Below are positions 1 to 8,492 of a DNA stretch of 35,991 nt, one piece after another. The position numbers and the translations under genes were made by a program. The DNA comes from Devosia equisanguinis. GTDB lineage: Bacteria > Pseudomonadota > Alphaproteobacteria > Rhizobiales > Hyphomicrobiaceae. The stretch covers positions 1 to 35,991 of the forward strand of contig CAMAYR010000020.1 of assembly GCA_945862355.1 (NCBI GenBank), in the 5' to 3' direction. Numbering within the stretch: the first letter of the stretch is position 1; the number at the start of each line of letters is the position of its first letter. The notes beneath the pieces were generated by a model. It worked only from the letters and a program-made list of their open reading frames with translations. It searched no databases and was not told the DNA's origin.

Positions 1-62
1 TGCTGCAGCCACTCAACGACTTGATCATAGGCCCGGTCGGCCTGAGATTGAGCATCGGCCAT
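1..62 (-). CDS. 5' end of an unidentified gene, cut by the window edge
   Basis: Reading leftward from an ATG at 62 there is an open frame to the edge encoding MADAQSQADRAYDQVVEWLQ. A GGGGA Shine-Dalgarno-like stretch lies seven bases upstream of this ATG, which favours it over an in-frame ATG at 74. The segment 'RAYDQVVEWLQ' resembles the first helix before the winged helix of GntR-type regulators, but 20 residues are too few to assign a family. If it is a regulator, it would be divergent from the LysE-type exporter gene. The sequence to the left of the window is needed to identify it. Confidence 0.4.
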   Translation of the reverse strand, partial: MADAQSQADRAYDQVVEWLQ

Positions 63-265
63 GGCAGTCCCCATCGCGAATCAGAGGGACCTGCATAGAT
101 TCAGCAATCTCTCGCCTTGTCACTCACGGACTCATGCGATTGCCCTGGGTGGAAGGTCGATACACCTTCCCCAACACCGGAAAAAAGGGATAGTGGACAG
201 GCGGGAAGCTCCCCGCGACGGTGCGGGCTCGCATCGTCCCGGCACTGCGCGGAGCCCCGCCCCTC

Positions 266-880
266 ATGGATTTCGCCAGCCTCATCGTGTTCTCGTCCGC
301 GCTGCTCATCGCGTCGGGCACGCCGGGACCCGGCATCGCCTCCATCGTTGCGCGCGTGCTCGGCACCGGTATTGGTGGCGCAGCGCCCATGGCGCTCGGT
401 CTCGCGGTCGGCGACATCGTCTGGCTGAGCACCGGCGTCTGGGGGCTATCCGCGCTAGCCAAGTCGTACAGCGGCGTGTTCCTCGTCGTGAAATGGCTCG
501 GCATCGGCTACCTAGTCTGGCTTGCCTGGAAGATGTGGTCGGCACCGGTGGCCAGTCGCGACGTGACGGCCAATACCGAGCGCGATAGCGCGAAGGCGTT
601 GTTCCTCACGGGCCTCGCCATCTGCCTCGGCAATCCCAAGGTGATGGCATTTTACTGGGCGCTCGTGCCGACGCTGCTCGACGTGACCAAAGTGACCGTC
701 ACCGGTTGGCTGATGCTCGTTGCCGCGACCCTTGGAGTGCTGACGATCACCTTCGGCAGCTACATCCTGCTCGCCGACCGTGCGCGGGCCGCATTCAAGC
801 ACGCCGACGCCATCCGCACCGTCAATCGGACCGCTGCCGTCGCCATCGCGGGTACGGCGTTGTGGATGGCGGCGCGCTGA
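266..880 (+). CDS. LysE/RhtB-family amino-acid exporter
   Basis: This 204-residue protein matches the LysE/RhtB translocator family in length and pattern. It opens with MDFASLIVFSSALLIASGTPGPGIASIV, the hydrophobic first helix followed by the family's TPGPG(xx) signature, and contains about six hydrophobic segments, with a conserved 'GNPKVMAFYWALVP' near residues 115-130. Such proteins export amino acids or small metabolites across the inner membrane by proton antiport; the substrate cannot be told from sequence. I chose the ATG at 266 because the exporter family begins directly with the first membrane helix; an in-frame GTG at 221 would add a GC-rich, non-homologous-looking 15-residue leader. 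The ribosome-binding site is weak. It lies 32 bases ahead of the dehydrogenase gene in the same direction and may be co-transcribed. Confidence 0.85.
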   Translation: MDFASLIVFSSALLIASGTPGPGIASIVARVLGTGIGGAAPMALGLAVGDIVWLSTGVWGLSALAKSYSGVFLVVKWLGIGYLVWLAWKMWSAPVASRDVTANTERDSAKALFLTGLAICLGNPKVMAFYWALVPTLLDVTKVTVTGWLMLVAATLGVLTITFGSYILLADRARAAFKHADAIRTVNRTAAVAIAGTALWMAAR

Positions 881-912
881 CCGATCGAGAATGTGAACCT
901 GGAGACTGCGAG

Positions 913-1980
913 ATGCGCCTTCACGTCCTGCCTGCCGATGGTATCGGCCCCGAGATCACGACGGCCGCGATCGGCGTGCTCGAAGCCGCCGACGGGCGCT
1001 TCGGTCTCGGGCTGGCCTACGAGTACGACGAGGTCGGCCTTGCGAGCCTCGCGAAGCACGGCACGACGCTGATCGAGGACGTTTTCCAGAAGTCGCGCAC
1101 GCTCGACGGCGTGATCCTCGGCACGCAGTCGCACATGGACTACCCCCACCCCTCGAAGGGCGGGCGCAACATTTCGGCCGCCTATCGCGTCGGCTACGAC
1201 CTTTTCGCCAACGTGCGCCCCGCACGCACGCGCGCCTTCCTCGGTAAGGGCGCGCCGGGCATGGACCTCGTCATCATGCGCGAGGCGACAGAGGGCTTCT
1301 ATTCGGACCGCAACATGCACGCGGGTACTGGCGAGTTCATGCCGAGCCCGGACATGGCGATGGCCGTGCGCAAGATCACCGCGCACGCCTCCGAGCGCAT
1401 CGTGCGGCGTGCGTTCACGGTCGCTGCCAAGCGCCGCCAGAAAGTCACGGCTGCGCATAAGGCCAACTGCTTCCACCTGTCCTGCGGCCTGTTCCTGCGC
1501 GAGGCGCGCAAGGTGGCGGCCGAGTTCCCCGACGTCGCCTACGACGAGGTGATCGTCGACGCGATGGCCGCCCTGCTCGTGCGCCAGCCCGAGAAGTACG
1601 ACGTCATCGTCACAACGAACCTGTTCGCCGACATCCTGTCCGATCTCGCCAGCGAGCTCTCGGGCAGTCTCGGTCTGGCCGGCTCGACCAACGAGAGCGA
1701 TCTGTTCTGCTGCGCGCAGGCCCAGCACGGCTCGGCGCCCGACATCGCCGGCCGGAACATCGCCAACCCCACCTCGATGATCCTCTCGGTTGCGATGCTG
1801 TGCGACTGGCTCGGCACGAAGCATGGCCGGCCCGAGTACAGCAAGGCGGCCGCCGCGATGGAGCAGGCGGTGGACCGGGTGCTGACCGATCCCCGTTCGC
1901 GCACGCTCGACCTCGGCGGCGACATGACCTGCGATGCCTTCGGCAAGGCGGTCGCCGAGACGGTTGCAGCCGGGAATTGA
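913..1980 (+). CDS. Isocitrate/isopropylmalate-family dehydrogenase
   Basis: The 355-residue product begins MRLHVLPADGIGPEITTA, the phosphate/NAD-proximal start of the isocitrate/isopropylmalate dehydrogenase superfamily, and carries the signature block NLFADILSDLASELSGSLG around residues 236-254, followed by HGSAPDIAGRNIANP. These enzymes oxidise and decarboxylate 2-hydroxyacid substrates with NAD(P) and a divalent metal. It is clearly distinct from the LeuB at 28468-29583, so it is probably a paralogue acting on another malate- or tartrate-type substrate rather than the leucine-pathway enzyme. The ATG at 913 has GGAG eight bases upstream. Its neighbours, a LysE exporter and a class V aminotransferase, hint at amino-acid or 2-oxoacid metabolism, but the substrate is open. 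Confidence 0.85.
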   Translation: MRLHVLPADGIGPEITTAAIGVLEAADGRFGLGLAYEYDEVGLASLAKHGTTLIEDVFQKSRTLDGVILGTQSHMDYPHPSKGGRNISAAYRVGYDLFANVRPARTRAFLGKGAPGMDLVIMREATEGFYSDRNMHAGTGEFMPSPDMAMAVRKITAHASERIVRRAFTVAAKRRQKVTAAHKANCFHLSCGLFLREARKVAAEFPDVAYDEVIVDAMAALLVRQPEKYDVIVTTNLFADILSDLASELSGSLGLAGSTNESDLFCCAQAQHGSAPDIAGRNIANPTSMILSVAMLCDWLGTKHGRPEYSKAAAAMEQAVDRVLTDPRSRTLDLGGDMTCDAFGKAVAETVAAGN

Positions 1981-2110
1981 GTGCGCCTTGGGCATCGAAG
2001 GACAGCCACCGCCCCGGCTTTTCTCAGCTGTCACCCGCTGAAAGACACGCTGTGGTCATTTTTCACGACAAAAGAAGGCCATACGAAAAAATCATATCGA
2101 CAAGTCAATA

Positions 2111-2139
2111 TTGAAGAACTATTCTGCTAACAATAGTCG
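2111..2139 (+). promoter_or_regulatory. AT-rich leader with possible promoter and operator
   Basis: In the 203-base gap before the aminotransferase the sequence becomes conspicuously AT-rich. TTGAAG (2111-2116) followed after 17 bases by TAGTCG (2134-2139) is a weak sigma70-like pair. It spans an inverted repeat CTATT-N8-AATAG (2119-2136), which could be a regulator site. No experimental or comparative support is available here. Confidence 0.25.
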
Positions 2140-2183
2140 GATATGAGAAAACTTGACGGCGAAGCGATCAACGGGGTGCCTCC

Positions 2184-3689
2184 ATGCAGCAACGCGCCAG
2201 CTCCACCCACCTTGCCACTAAGGCCGCCCGCGCGCTGCTCGACAAGGTTGCAGGCTGCGCCATCGGTCTCGACCTCGAGCTGCCGATCGCCACGGGAGAG
2301 CGGCGCCGTCGGATTTATCTCGACAGCACGGCCAGTACGCTACGGCTCGGCGTGGTGCAGGATGCCCTCGATCACTATCAACCATACTATGCCAACACGC
2401 ACTCCACCGTCCATTTCGGCGCGCGGCTGTCCACGCAGGAGTACCGCTGGGCGCACGATATGGTTCTCGATTTCGTCGGCGCCGACAAGGACCGCTGCAC
2501 GGCGTTCTTCGTCGGTAGCGGCACCACCGGTGGCATGAACCGGGTTGCAGCGACCCTGAGCCAGCGGATGCCGGGCCGCGACGTCGTCATCACCTCGATC
2601 ATGGAGCACCACTCCAACGACCTGCCGCATCGGAAGTATTTCAAGACCGTCGTTCATGCCCCGCCCGAGTGCGGCGCAACCTCGATGGGCTGCGTCGACA
2701 TCAAGGCGATCGAGCGCGCGCTGGAGGCGAACAAGGGTCGCGTGGCCTACGTCTCTGTCACGGGGGTCTCCAATGTCACCGGGATCATCAACCCGATCCG
2801 CGAGATCGCCGCCCTGGCCCATGCTCACGGCGCACTGATGGTGGTCGACGCCGCCCAGATGATCGCGCACGTGCCGATCCGCATGAGCGGCAATCCCGAC
2901 CCCGCGCACGACATCGACATCGTCGTGTTCTCCGGCCACAAGATCTACGCGCCGGGCTCGCCGGGTGTCGTCGTGGCGCGCCGCGAGTTGTTCGAGGGCG
3001 GCGTACCGGTGGAGGTCGGCGGCGGCATGGTCGACGACGTTTGGCTGGACAGGTTCACGCCGACGGCTGCCCTGCCCGATCGCGAAGAAGCTGGAACACC
3101 CAATATCACTGGCGCCATTGGTCTTGGCGCGGCGCTATATGCGCTGCACCGGATCGGCATGGACACGCTGTTCGAGGAGGAGACCGAGCTTATGCAGCTC
3201 GCGCTCACCAAGCTGTCCGCCAATCCGGAAATCGCGATCTACGGCGACACCGACACGAGCCGCTATCCGCGCGCGGGCGCGCTGTCGTTCAACGTGCGTG
3301 GAATGCATCACGCGCTGACGGCCGCGATCCTGAACGACTACTTCAACATCGCGGTGCGCAACCAGTGCTTCTGCGCACACCCTTACGTGCGCGAGATGGT
3401 GACGGAGGCGCTTGCCGCCGCCGACAGCGAGTTGACGGCTGCTGAGCTCGAGGCGCTCGCGGAGATGCAGCGCGGCATGGTGCGCGCCAGCTTCGGCATC
3501 TACACGACGCGGGCGGACGTGGAGACACTGGCGGTCGCCCTCGACGATATCGCAGCAAGGCGCGCGTTCTACGAGGCGCAGTACGAGCCGACCCCGGCGG
3601 GCGACTACCAGCACAAGACCTTCCGCTTCGAGCCGGAAAGCGTGTTCAACGTGCGCAGCGCAGTGGATGGCTGGTTCGAGCGTGCCTGA
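2184..3689 (+). CDS. Class V PLP-dependent aminotransferase / cysteine-desulfurase-like protein
   Basis: The 501-residue protein is a fold-type I PLP enzyme of the class V aminotransferase family. Visible landmarks are 'HHSNDLPHR' in the cofactor-binding region, 'VVDAAQMIAHVPI' with the Asp that contacts the pyridine nitrogen, and FSGHKIYAPGSPGVVV, in which Lys253 should form the Schiff base. Near the C-terminus 'VRNQCFCAHPY' places cysteines where SufS/CsdA-type desulfurases carry the persulfide loop, so a desulfurase or Cys-lyase activity is possible. It is longer than typical SufS (about 410). No suf or isc genes are nearby, which argues against a general Fe-S assembly role. The ATG at 2184 follows GGGGTG. 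The upstream exporter and dehydrogenase are co-oriented but 203 bases away. Confidence 0.8.
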   Translation: MQQRASSTHLATKAARALLDKVAGCAIGLDLELPIATGERRRRIYLDSTASTLRLGVVQDALDHYQPYYANTHSTVHFGARLSTQEYRWAHDMVLDFVGADKDRCTAFFVGSGTTGGMNRVAATLSQRMPGRDVVITSIMEHHSNDLPHRKYFKTVVHAPPECGATSMGCVDIKAIERALEANKGRVAYVSVTGVSNVTGIINPIREIAALAHAHGALMVVDAAQMIAHVPIRMSGNPDPAHDIDIVVFSGHKIYAPGSPGVVVARRELFEGGVPVEVGGGMVDDVWLDRFTPTAALPDREEAGTPNITGAIGLGAALYALHRIGMDTLFEEETELMQLALTKLSANPEIAIYGDTDTSRYPRAGALSFNVRGMHHALTAAILNDYFNIAVRNQCFCAHPYVREMVTEALAAADSELTAAELEALAEMQRGMVRASFGIYTTRADVETLAVALDDIAARRAFYEAQYEPTPAGDYQHKTFRFEPESVFNVRSAVDGWFERA

Positions 3690-3690
3690 T

Positions 3691-3724
3691 GACTGGGCAA
3701 GGCTGACGACCGGGCAAGGTTGAC
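3691..3724 (+). repeat. Tandem duplication of 17 bases
   Basis: Directly after the aminotransferase stop codon there are two adjacent 17-base units, GACTGGGCAAGGCTGAC (3691-3707) and GACCGGGCAAGGTTGAC (3708-3724), differing at two positions. It is non-coding; a replication-slippage duplication is the simplest explanation. Confidence 0.7.
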
Positions 3725-3867
3725 GAAGCGGCGACGCTGCACTGGAATTGAGCGCAGCCGCTTCGACTCTGAATAAATTTTCGGCACTGCCGTGTCGGTC
3801 AGTTTTGCGCCAACTGTCATGCCGTGCGCACAAGCAACTGATTGGCTGACAATTTCCACCCCCGCCA

Positions 3868-3896
3868 TTGACCTGGAACGCGACTTGCTTAACGTA
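3868..3896 (+). promoter_or_regulatory. Candidate promoter of the small ORF at 3925
   Basis: TTGACC (3868-3873) is a good alphaproteobacterial -35. About 16 bases downstream TAACGT (3890-3895) is a mediocre -10. It lies 30 bases before a Shine-Dalgarno (GGGGGAG) and the ATG at 3925. Confidence 0.4.
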
Positions 3897-3924
3897 GACG
3901 CGTCGTCGTTTGCAGGGGGAGACT

Positions 3925-4119
3925 ATGCGTCCATTACCGCCCTTCACAGTGCGTCCGCTGAAGCGCCGTGACGAGCCGAGGCCGACCAGCACGGTCGCCA
4001 CGGTCAACGAGCTTGCCAAGTCGCTCGCCGAGGATATGTCGGTGCGCTCCGGCCGGCTCTCGCTCAAAGGGCTGGCAGCGCGAGAGAAGCCCAGGCTTCG
4101 CGTGCTCGGCCAGGACTGA
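3925..4119 (+). CDS. Small basic protein of unknown function (64 aa)
   Basis: The ATG at 3925 is preceded at five bases by GGGGGAG, a strong ribosome-binding site. The 64-residue product starts MRPLPPFTVRPLKRRDEP, is rich in Arg/Lys and Pro at the N-terminus and has a probable amphipathic helix around residues 25-40 (TVNELAKSLAEDM). I do not recognise a family. Evidence that it is a gene: a candidate promoter (TTGACC at 3868), the strong ribosome-binding site, and a nine-base-pair hairpin followed by a short T stretch eight bases after the stop. Nothing overlaps it. It has no hydrophobic segment, so a cytosolic, possibly nucleic-acid-binding role is conceivable but unproven. Confidence 0.55.
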   Translation: MRPLPPFTVRPLKRRDEPRPTSTVATVNELAKSLAEDMSVRSGRLSLKGLAAREKPRLRVLGQD

Positions 4120-4126
4120 TACCGGA

Positions 4127-4163
4127 AAACCAAATCTTCGACCCTTCGGCGGGCATTTGGTTT
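4127..4163 (+). terminator. Hairpin terminator after the small ORF
   Basis: AAACCAAAT (4127-4135) and ATTTGGTTT (4155-4163) are perfect nine-base complements, with a small CCC/GGG stem (4142-4144 with 4151-4153) nested in the loop. The 3' arm ends in TTT. The A/T symmetry means it could also act on minus-strand transcripts coming from the aldolase gene. Confidence 0.55.
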
Positions 4164-4287
4164 AGAGGTATCCGCGCGCGCGTTTGGTGGGGCGGCCGCG
4201 CGCAATCAAACGAGTCATACCGGCCCACCACAGGAAAACGGAAGTTGAACTTTCGGTTGGCTGGTATGTGGCGACCATCGCAGCACC

Positions 4288-5055
4288 TCAGCCCCTTGGA
4301 GCTTTTCCTGCAGCGATGAATTGCTGCGCGCCTGCACCCACGATGCGGGGCAGGTGGTTGTAGATATAGCGGCAGCCGTTGCCGATGACGTCGGCGAGAT
4401 TGTCGGACGTGGCGGGCATCCCCGGAACCTTGCCGGCTGCCACGATCCGCGCGAGCGTCCTCTCTATCGCGGCTGCCACCGCTGGCGCCTTCGGGTTCCC
4501 CGGATGGCCCATCGACTGCGACAGGTCCGAAGGGCCGATGAAGAATACATCGATGCCTTCCACCTTCAGGATCTCGTCGATGTTGGCGACGGCTTCCTGG
4601 TGCTCGATCTGGACGCAAACCAGCGATTGCGCATTCGCCTGCTGTGTGAAGTCCGGCATCCGTGCGCCGAGCCCCCAGCGATCCGGCCGCGTCCCCGCCG
4701 CCAGTCCCCGCGCCGCGCCCGGCCCGAACTTCACGGCCGCGACCGCCTGCTCGGCATCGGCTCGCGTGTTGACGTGGGGGATCTGAACACCTTTGACGCC
4801 TCGATCCATCACCGATTGGATGTCCGCAGCGTTATTGCTGCGCGGCCGGGCGATGGCGGTGATACCGGAAGCGTCGGCGGCCATCGCCATAACCTCGACA
4901 TCGGCGAGCCCGATCGAGCCGTGCTCGCAGTCGATCAGCACCCAGTCGAAACCCGCATAGGCCGCCATTTCGACGAGCTGCGGGGAGGGGAACATGATGG
5001 ACACGCCGAGCGCGGCCTCGCCGCAGGCGATCTTATCCTTCATGGCGTTGCGCAT
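4288..5055 (-). CDS. HpcH/HpaI-family aldolase
   Basis: This 255-residue protein belongs to the metal-dependent class II HpcH/HpaI aldolase family (2-keto-3-deoxy acid aldolases such as GarL, RhmA and HpaI), which cleave 2-oxo-4-hydroxy acids to pyruvate plus an aldehyde. Visible features are FDWVLIDCEHG with the catalytic His45, 'ITAIARP' with the substrate-binding Arg, 'VQIEHQEAV' with a metal-ligand Glu and 'FFIGPSDLSQSMG' with the second metal-ligand Asp. Family length is about 250-265, so the gene is complete. I chose the ATG at 5055 (MRNAMKDKIACGEAALG), preceded by AGG, rather than an in-frame ATG at 5091, because the family starts close to this point. The substrate is not determinable; no obvious sugar-acid dehydratase lies nearby. 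Confidence 0.85.
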   Translation of the reverse strand: MRNAMKDKIACGEAALGVSIMFPSPQLVEMAAYAGFDWVLIDCEHGSIGLADVEVMAMAADASGITAIARPRSNNAADIQSVMDRGVKGVQIPHVNTRADAEQAVAAVKFGPGAARGLAAGTRPDRWGLGARMPDFTQQANAQSLVCVQIEHQEAVANIDEILKVEGIDVFFIGPSDLSQSMGHPGNPKAPAVAAAIERTLARIVAAGKVPGMPATSDNLADVIGNGCRYIYNHLPRIVGAGAQQFIAAGKAPRG

Positions 5056-5155
5056 GGGCGACCTTTGCTCTCCGTCGTGCGTCGAAGCCACGTCGCCTGT
5101 CCGCCCGCCCGCCCGCGGGGCTCTCGGCGATTGGCCCGGAGCAGCGCGTGCCGCC

Positions 5156-6193
5156 TCAGCCGCCGGTCACGCTCATGTGCCGGCCCACCGCCGGCCGCTT
5201 CGTCCGCCGGTCGATGACGAAGTCGTGGCCCTTGGGCTTACGCGAGATCGCCTCGTCGATCGCCGTCATCAGCGCGGCGTCGTCCACGCTGGCGCGCAGA
5301 GGTGCTCTGAGGTCGGCCGCGTCCTCTTGGCCGAGGCACATGTAGAGCGTGCCCGTGCAGGTCAGCCGCACGCGGTTGCAGCTCTCGCAGAAATTGTGCG
5401 TCATCGGCGTGATGAAGCCAAGCCGCCCGCCGGTCTCCTTCACCTCCACGTAGCGGGCCGGACCGCCGGTTTTGTAGGGGATGTCGGCCAGAGTGAAGGT
5501 GTCGAGAAGGCGCGCACGCACGATCGACAGCGGCAAGAACTGCTCGGTGCGGTCGCCGTCGATGTCGCCGAGCGGCATGGTTTCGATCAGGGTCAGGTCG
5601 TAGCCGCGCCCGTGCGAGAACCTGACGAGCGCCTCGATCTCGCCCTCGTTGACGCCCTTCAGCGCCACCGCGTTGATCTTGACCTTCAAGCCGGCCTTGT
5701 CGGCCGCATCGAGGCCGCTCATCACCTGCGAAAGCTCGCCCCAGCGCGTGATCGCCTTGAACTTCACCGGATCGAGCGTATCCATGGACACGTTGATGCG
5801 CCGCACGCCGCACGCGCGAAGGTCGCCGGCATAGCGCGCGAGCTGGCTGGCATTGGTCGTCAGCGTCAGCTCGTCGAGCGCGCCGGTCTCGAGATGCCGC
5901 CCGAGCGCCTGGAACAGCCACATGATGTTCTTGCGGACGAGAGGCTCTCCGCCGGTGATACGAAGCTGGCGGACGCCACGCGCCACGAAGGCAGTGCACA
6001 GCCGGTCAAGCTCCTCGAGCGACAGCAGATCCTTCTTTGGAAGGAACGTCATGTGCTCGGACATGCAATAGACGCATCGGAAGTCGCAGCGGTCCGTCAC
6101 CGAAACGCGCAGGTAGGTGACGTGCCGGCCGTGCGGATCAATCATTGGCCGGCCAACTTGGCTGCCGCTTGCCGGATTTGGGGTATCGAGCAC
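5156..6193 (-). CDS. moaA: GTP 3',8-cyclase MoaA (molybdenum cofactor biosynthesis)
   Basis: MoaA is a radical-SAM enzyme that converts GTP to 3',8-cyclo-GTP, the first step of molybdopterin synthesis. The N-terminal cluster motif is C36-x3-C40-x2-C43 (CDFRCVYC), followed by '[11 protein letters not shown]'; the C-terminal GTP-binding cluster is '[20 protein letters not shown]' (C-x2-C-x13-C). The protein ends in the essential Gly-Gly (…SVTGG). I place the start at a GTG (6191-6193) with GGAG just upstream, giving 345 residues, the usual size; ATG at 6142 would lose N-terminal residues, and the open frame further upstream to 6382 looks non-coding and contains the tandem repeat and candidate promoter. 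No other moa or mob gene is in the window, so it is a stand-alone moaA. Confidence 0.95.
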   Translation of the reverse strand: MLDTPNPASGSQVGRPMIDPHGRHVTYLRVSVTDRCDFRCVYCMSEHMTFLPKKDLLSLEELDRLCTAFVARGVRQLRITGGEPLVRKNIMWLFQALGRHLETGALDELTLTTNASQLARYAGDLRACGVRRINVSMDTLDPVKFKAITRWGELSQVMSGLDAADKAGLKVKINAVALKGVNEGEIEALVRFSHGRGYDLTLIETMPLGDIDGDRTEQFLPLSIVRARLLDTFTLADIPYKTGGPARYVEVKETGGRLGFITPMTHNFCESCNRVRLTCTGTLYMCLGQEDAADLRAPLRASVDDAALMTAIDEAISRKPKGHDFVIDRRTKRPAVGRHMSVTGG

Positions 6194-6275
6194 TGCTGAT
6201 CTCCGCGCGTAGGCGCTGGCCGACAAAATGTAGGACGCAGGCAAGCCCTCTAGACCGCACCCTGCAAGGCCACTG

Positions 6276-6310
6276 CCAGAACCCTGCCAGAGAACCCTAC
6301 CAGAACCCTG
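6276..6310 (-). repeat. Three tandem copies of an 11-13 base unit in the moaA leader
   Basis: On the plus strand the units are CCAGAACCCTG (6276-6286), CCAGAGAACCCTA (6287-6299, two-base insertion) and CCAGAACCCTG (6300-6310). They lie between the candidate moaA promoter and its start codon, so they would be in the moaA 5' untranslated region. Confidence 0.7.
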
Positions 6311-6329
6311 AGAGGCTAGCCCCATCATT

Positions 6330-6357
6330 AGTGTAGTGGTCCCAGGCCACAATTCAA
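6330..6357 (-). promoter_or_regulatory. Candidate moaA promoter
   Basis: On the minus strand TTGAAT (6357-6352) and TACACT (6335-6330) are separated by 16 bases; each matches four of six consensus positions. Position fits a leader of about 130 bases before the GTG start of moaA. Confidence 0.4.
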
Positions 6358-6407
6358 GGCGGGCCGACAGGCGGTCGCTCAAGCCGCGCCGCCATGCCGG
6401 GCTAGGG

Positions 6408-7400
6408 TCACTTCGGCTGTACGCCCGCCTTGCCCAGCAAGTCTTTCCAGTCCGCCATCTCCTTCACGATGACGGCGTCGTAAGCCTCGGGCGTGGAGCC
6501 CACGGGCTCCATCCCGAACGGCCGGAAACGCTCTCGCACGTCGGGGCTCTTGATAGCCGCCGTGAAGTCCGCGGCGATCTTGTCGATCACGGCCTTGGGC
6601 GTCGCGCGCGGTGCAATGGCGCCCAGCCTCGAGATCGTCTCGACGCCCGGCAGCGTCTCCGCGATCGTCGGCACCTTGGGAAAGTCCTCGAGCCGGGCGC
6701 GATTGAAGATGCCGAGCACCTTGACCTTGTCGGCCCGCACCAGCGGTTCCACCGACTGCCACAGCCCGAAGAACACCTGTCCCTGTCCGGCGATCAGATC
6801 GCCCACCGCGCGACCGCTTTCCTGGTAGGGCACGTGCAGCATCTTGATGCCCGCGGCCGCTTGCAGCAGCTCCCCCGAGATGTGGCCCAGAGTTCCAATG
6901 CCGGGGGTCAGATAGGCCAGTTCGTCCGGTTTCTTCGTCTTGGCCCAGGCGATGAACGACTTCGTATCCGTCGCTGGGACGGACGGATGCATGACCCCGA
7001 CCATGGCGGCATTGGCCAGAAGCGAGATGCCACGCAGATCCTTGAGCGTGTCGTAGGGCATCTTCGCGCGGATCGCCGGATTGATCGTAAGCGCGGATAT
7101 CGCCATGCCGATGGTGTGGCCGTCGGGCTTGGCGCGAGCAACCATCTCGGTGCCCAGGATGGTGCCGGCGCCGGGCTTGTTGACGACGACGACCGGCTGC
7201 CCCCAGATCTTGGAGACTCGCTCGGCCATGATGCGGGCGATGGCGTCCGCCCCGCCCGCACCGATCGGCACCACGATCGTGACCGGCGCCGTCGGCCACT
7301 TGCCTTGTGCAGCAGCCGTGCCCCCCAGCCAGGATGACAGACAGCTGGCCAGTATGACTGAAGAAGCCGCGAGGAAGTATCCTCGCCTTGCGAATGCCAT
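6408..7400 (-). CDS. Tripartite tricarboxylate transporter (TctC/Bug) substrate-binding protein
   Basis: The 330-residue protein has an N-terminal export signal (positive residues, a hydrophobic stretch, then GGTAAAQG as probable cleavage site near residue 32) followed by the Bug/TctC fold: '[50 protein letters not shown]' and '[23 protein letters not shown]'. Such proteins bind carboxylates in the periplasm and deliver them to TctAB permeases or sense them. GGAGGAAA precedes the ATG at 7400. It is 50 bases downstream of a second, diverged TctC gene and follows a cupin-like gene, all minus strand, so probably one transcript. No TctA/TctB genes accompany these two, as is common for orphan Bug proteins; the ligand is unknown. 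Confidence 0.9.
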   Translation of the reverse strand: MAFARRGYFLAASSVILASCLSSWLGGTAAAQGKWPTAPVTIVVPIGAGGADAIARIMAERVSKIWGQPVVVVNKPGAGTILGTEMVARAKPDGHTIGMAISALTINPAIRAKMPYDTLKDLRGISLLANAAMVGVMHPSVPATDTKSFIAWAKTKKPDELAYLTPGIGTLGHISGELLQAAAGIKMLHVPYQESGRAVGDLIAGQGQVFFGLWQSVEPLVRADKVKVLGIFNRARLEDFPKVPTIAETLPGVETISRLGAIAPRATPKAVIDKIAADFTAAIKSPDVRERFRPFGMEPVGSTPEAYDAVIVKEMADWKDLLGKAGVQPK

Positions 7401-7450
7401 CGGTATTTCCTCCCTCGCGGCTTAGAACTGTAGACGGCTTCGTCAGCCGT

Positions 7451-8440
7451 TTACATCTGCGGCAGGCCGGCCTTCTTGATGATGTCGCGCCAGCGCACGA
7501 CTTCCGACCCGATGAATGTCTTGAACTCGCCCGGCGCCATCGGCATCGGATCAGCGCCGAAGTTGTTGAGCTTGGCCACGATCTCCTTGTCCTTCAGCGC
7601 AGCCACGATTGCGCCGTTCAGCTTGTCGACGATCGGCTTCGGCGTGCCTTTTGGTGCCACGAACGCGAACCAGGCGCTGGTGATCAGCTCGGGCAGCCCG
7701 GCCTCTGCCGACGTCGGCACGGTGGGAAGTGCTGGATGGCGCGCCTTCGCCCCGATCGCCAGGATCTTGAGGTTGCCGGCGGTGAACTGCTCTTTCACGT
7801 TGGTGATGTTCTGGAAGCTGAGCGGCACCTCGCCCGTCACGAGGTCGGTCACGAGCTGGCCCGTGACGCGATAGGGCAGATGACGCATCTGGGAACCGGT
7901 GAGCTGCGAGAATAGTACTGCGCCCAGATGCTGAGAGCTGCCGGGGCCCACTGACGAGTAGGTGAATTTGTCGGGGTTTGCCTTGGTCTGCTCTATGAGC
8001 TGCTTGAGGCTGGTGATGCCCGACTTGTTGGATACGACGACCACGTTGGAAAGCTGCGCCGACGGCGTGATCGGCTCCAGATCCGTCTCCGGATCGTAAG
8101 GCAGGCTCTTGAACAGTATCTTGTTGATCGAGAGCGGTCCGATGGCCGTTGCGATGATCGTGTAGCCGTCCGGATCGCGACGCAGGCCCTGGGCCGTACC
8201 GTTGTTGCCGCCGGCACCGGGCAGGTTCTCGAAGACGAACGAGGCCTTGGGGCCGAGCAGCGAGGCAGCCTTCTCCAGGATTATGCGCGGGATCACGTCG
8301 CTTGCCGTGCCGGCAGCGAACGCGTTCAGCACGCGGATGGGCTTGTCGGGATAGGTTTGCGCTTGAGCGAGCGATGCTGAGGCGAGCAGGGCGGTCGCGA
8401 GCGCGGCGATGGTTGGCAGGAGTTTATTACCGGAAGGCAT
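7451..8440 (-). CDS. Tripartite tricarboxylate transporter (TctC/Bug) substrate-binding protein
   Basis: A 329-residue TctC/Bug-family periplasmic binding protein. The signal peptide runs through ATALLASASLAQAQ, with probable cleavage near residue 27; the mature part starts TYPDKPIRVLNAFAAG and contains 'VFENLPGAGGNNGTAQGL' and 'MRHLPYRVTGQLVTDLVTGEV', the standard ligand-loop regions. GAGG lies upstream of the ATG at 8440. It is about as diverged from its downstream neighbour (6408-7400) as from unrelated Bug proteins by eye, so this is not a recent duplication. The 52-base gap to the cupin-like gene upstream suggests co-transcription. The ligand is unknown; a small carboxylate or aromatic acid is typical of the family. 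Confidence 0.9.
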   Translation of the reverse strand: MPSGNKLLPTIAALATALLASASLAQAQTYPDKPIRVLNAFAAGTASDVIPRIILEKAASLLGPKASFVFENLPGAGGNNGTAQGLRRDPDGYTIIATAIGPLSINKILFKSLPYDPETDLEPITPSAQLSNVVVVSNKSGITSLKQLIEQTKANPDKFTYSSVGPGSSQHLGAVLFSQLTGSQMRHLPYRVTGQLVTDLVTGEVPLSFQNITNVKEQFTAGNLKILAIGAKARHPALPTVPTSAEAGLPELITSAWFAFVAPKGTPKPIVDKLNGAIVAALKDKEIVAKLNNFGADPMPMAPGEFKTFIGSEVVRWRDIIKKAGLPQM

Positions 8441-8492
8441 TCTGAACCTCGGCTGTGATCGGATGGTTTTGGGAGCATGGGCTCCGGGGCGC

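Noticed and set aside
760-2034. A 424-codon minus-strand frame opposite the dehydrogenase gene
   Set aside because: Shadow of the dehydrogenase: the plus-strand protein has full superfamily signatures, the minus-strand product none.
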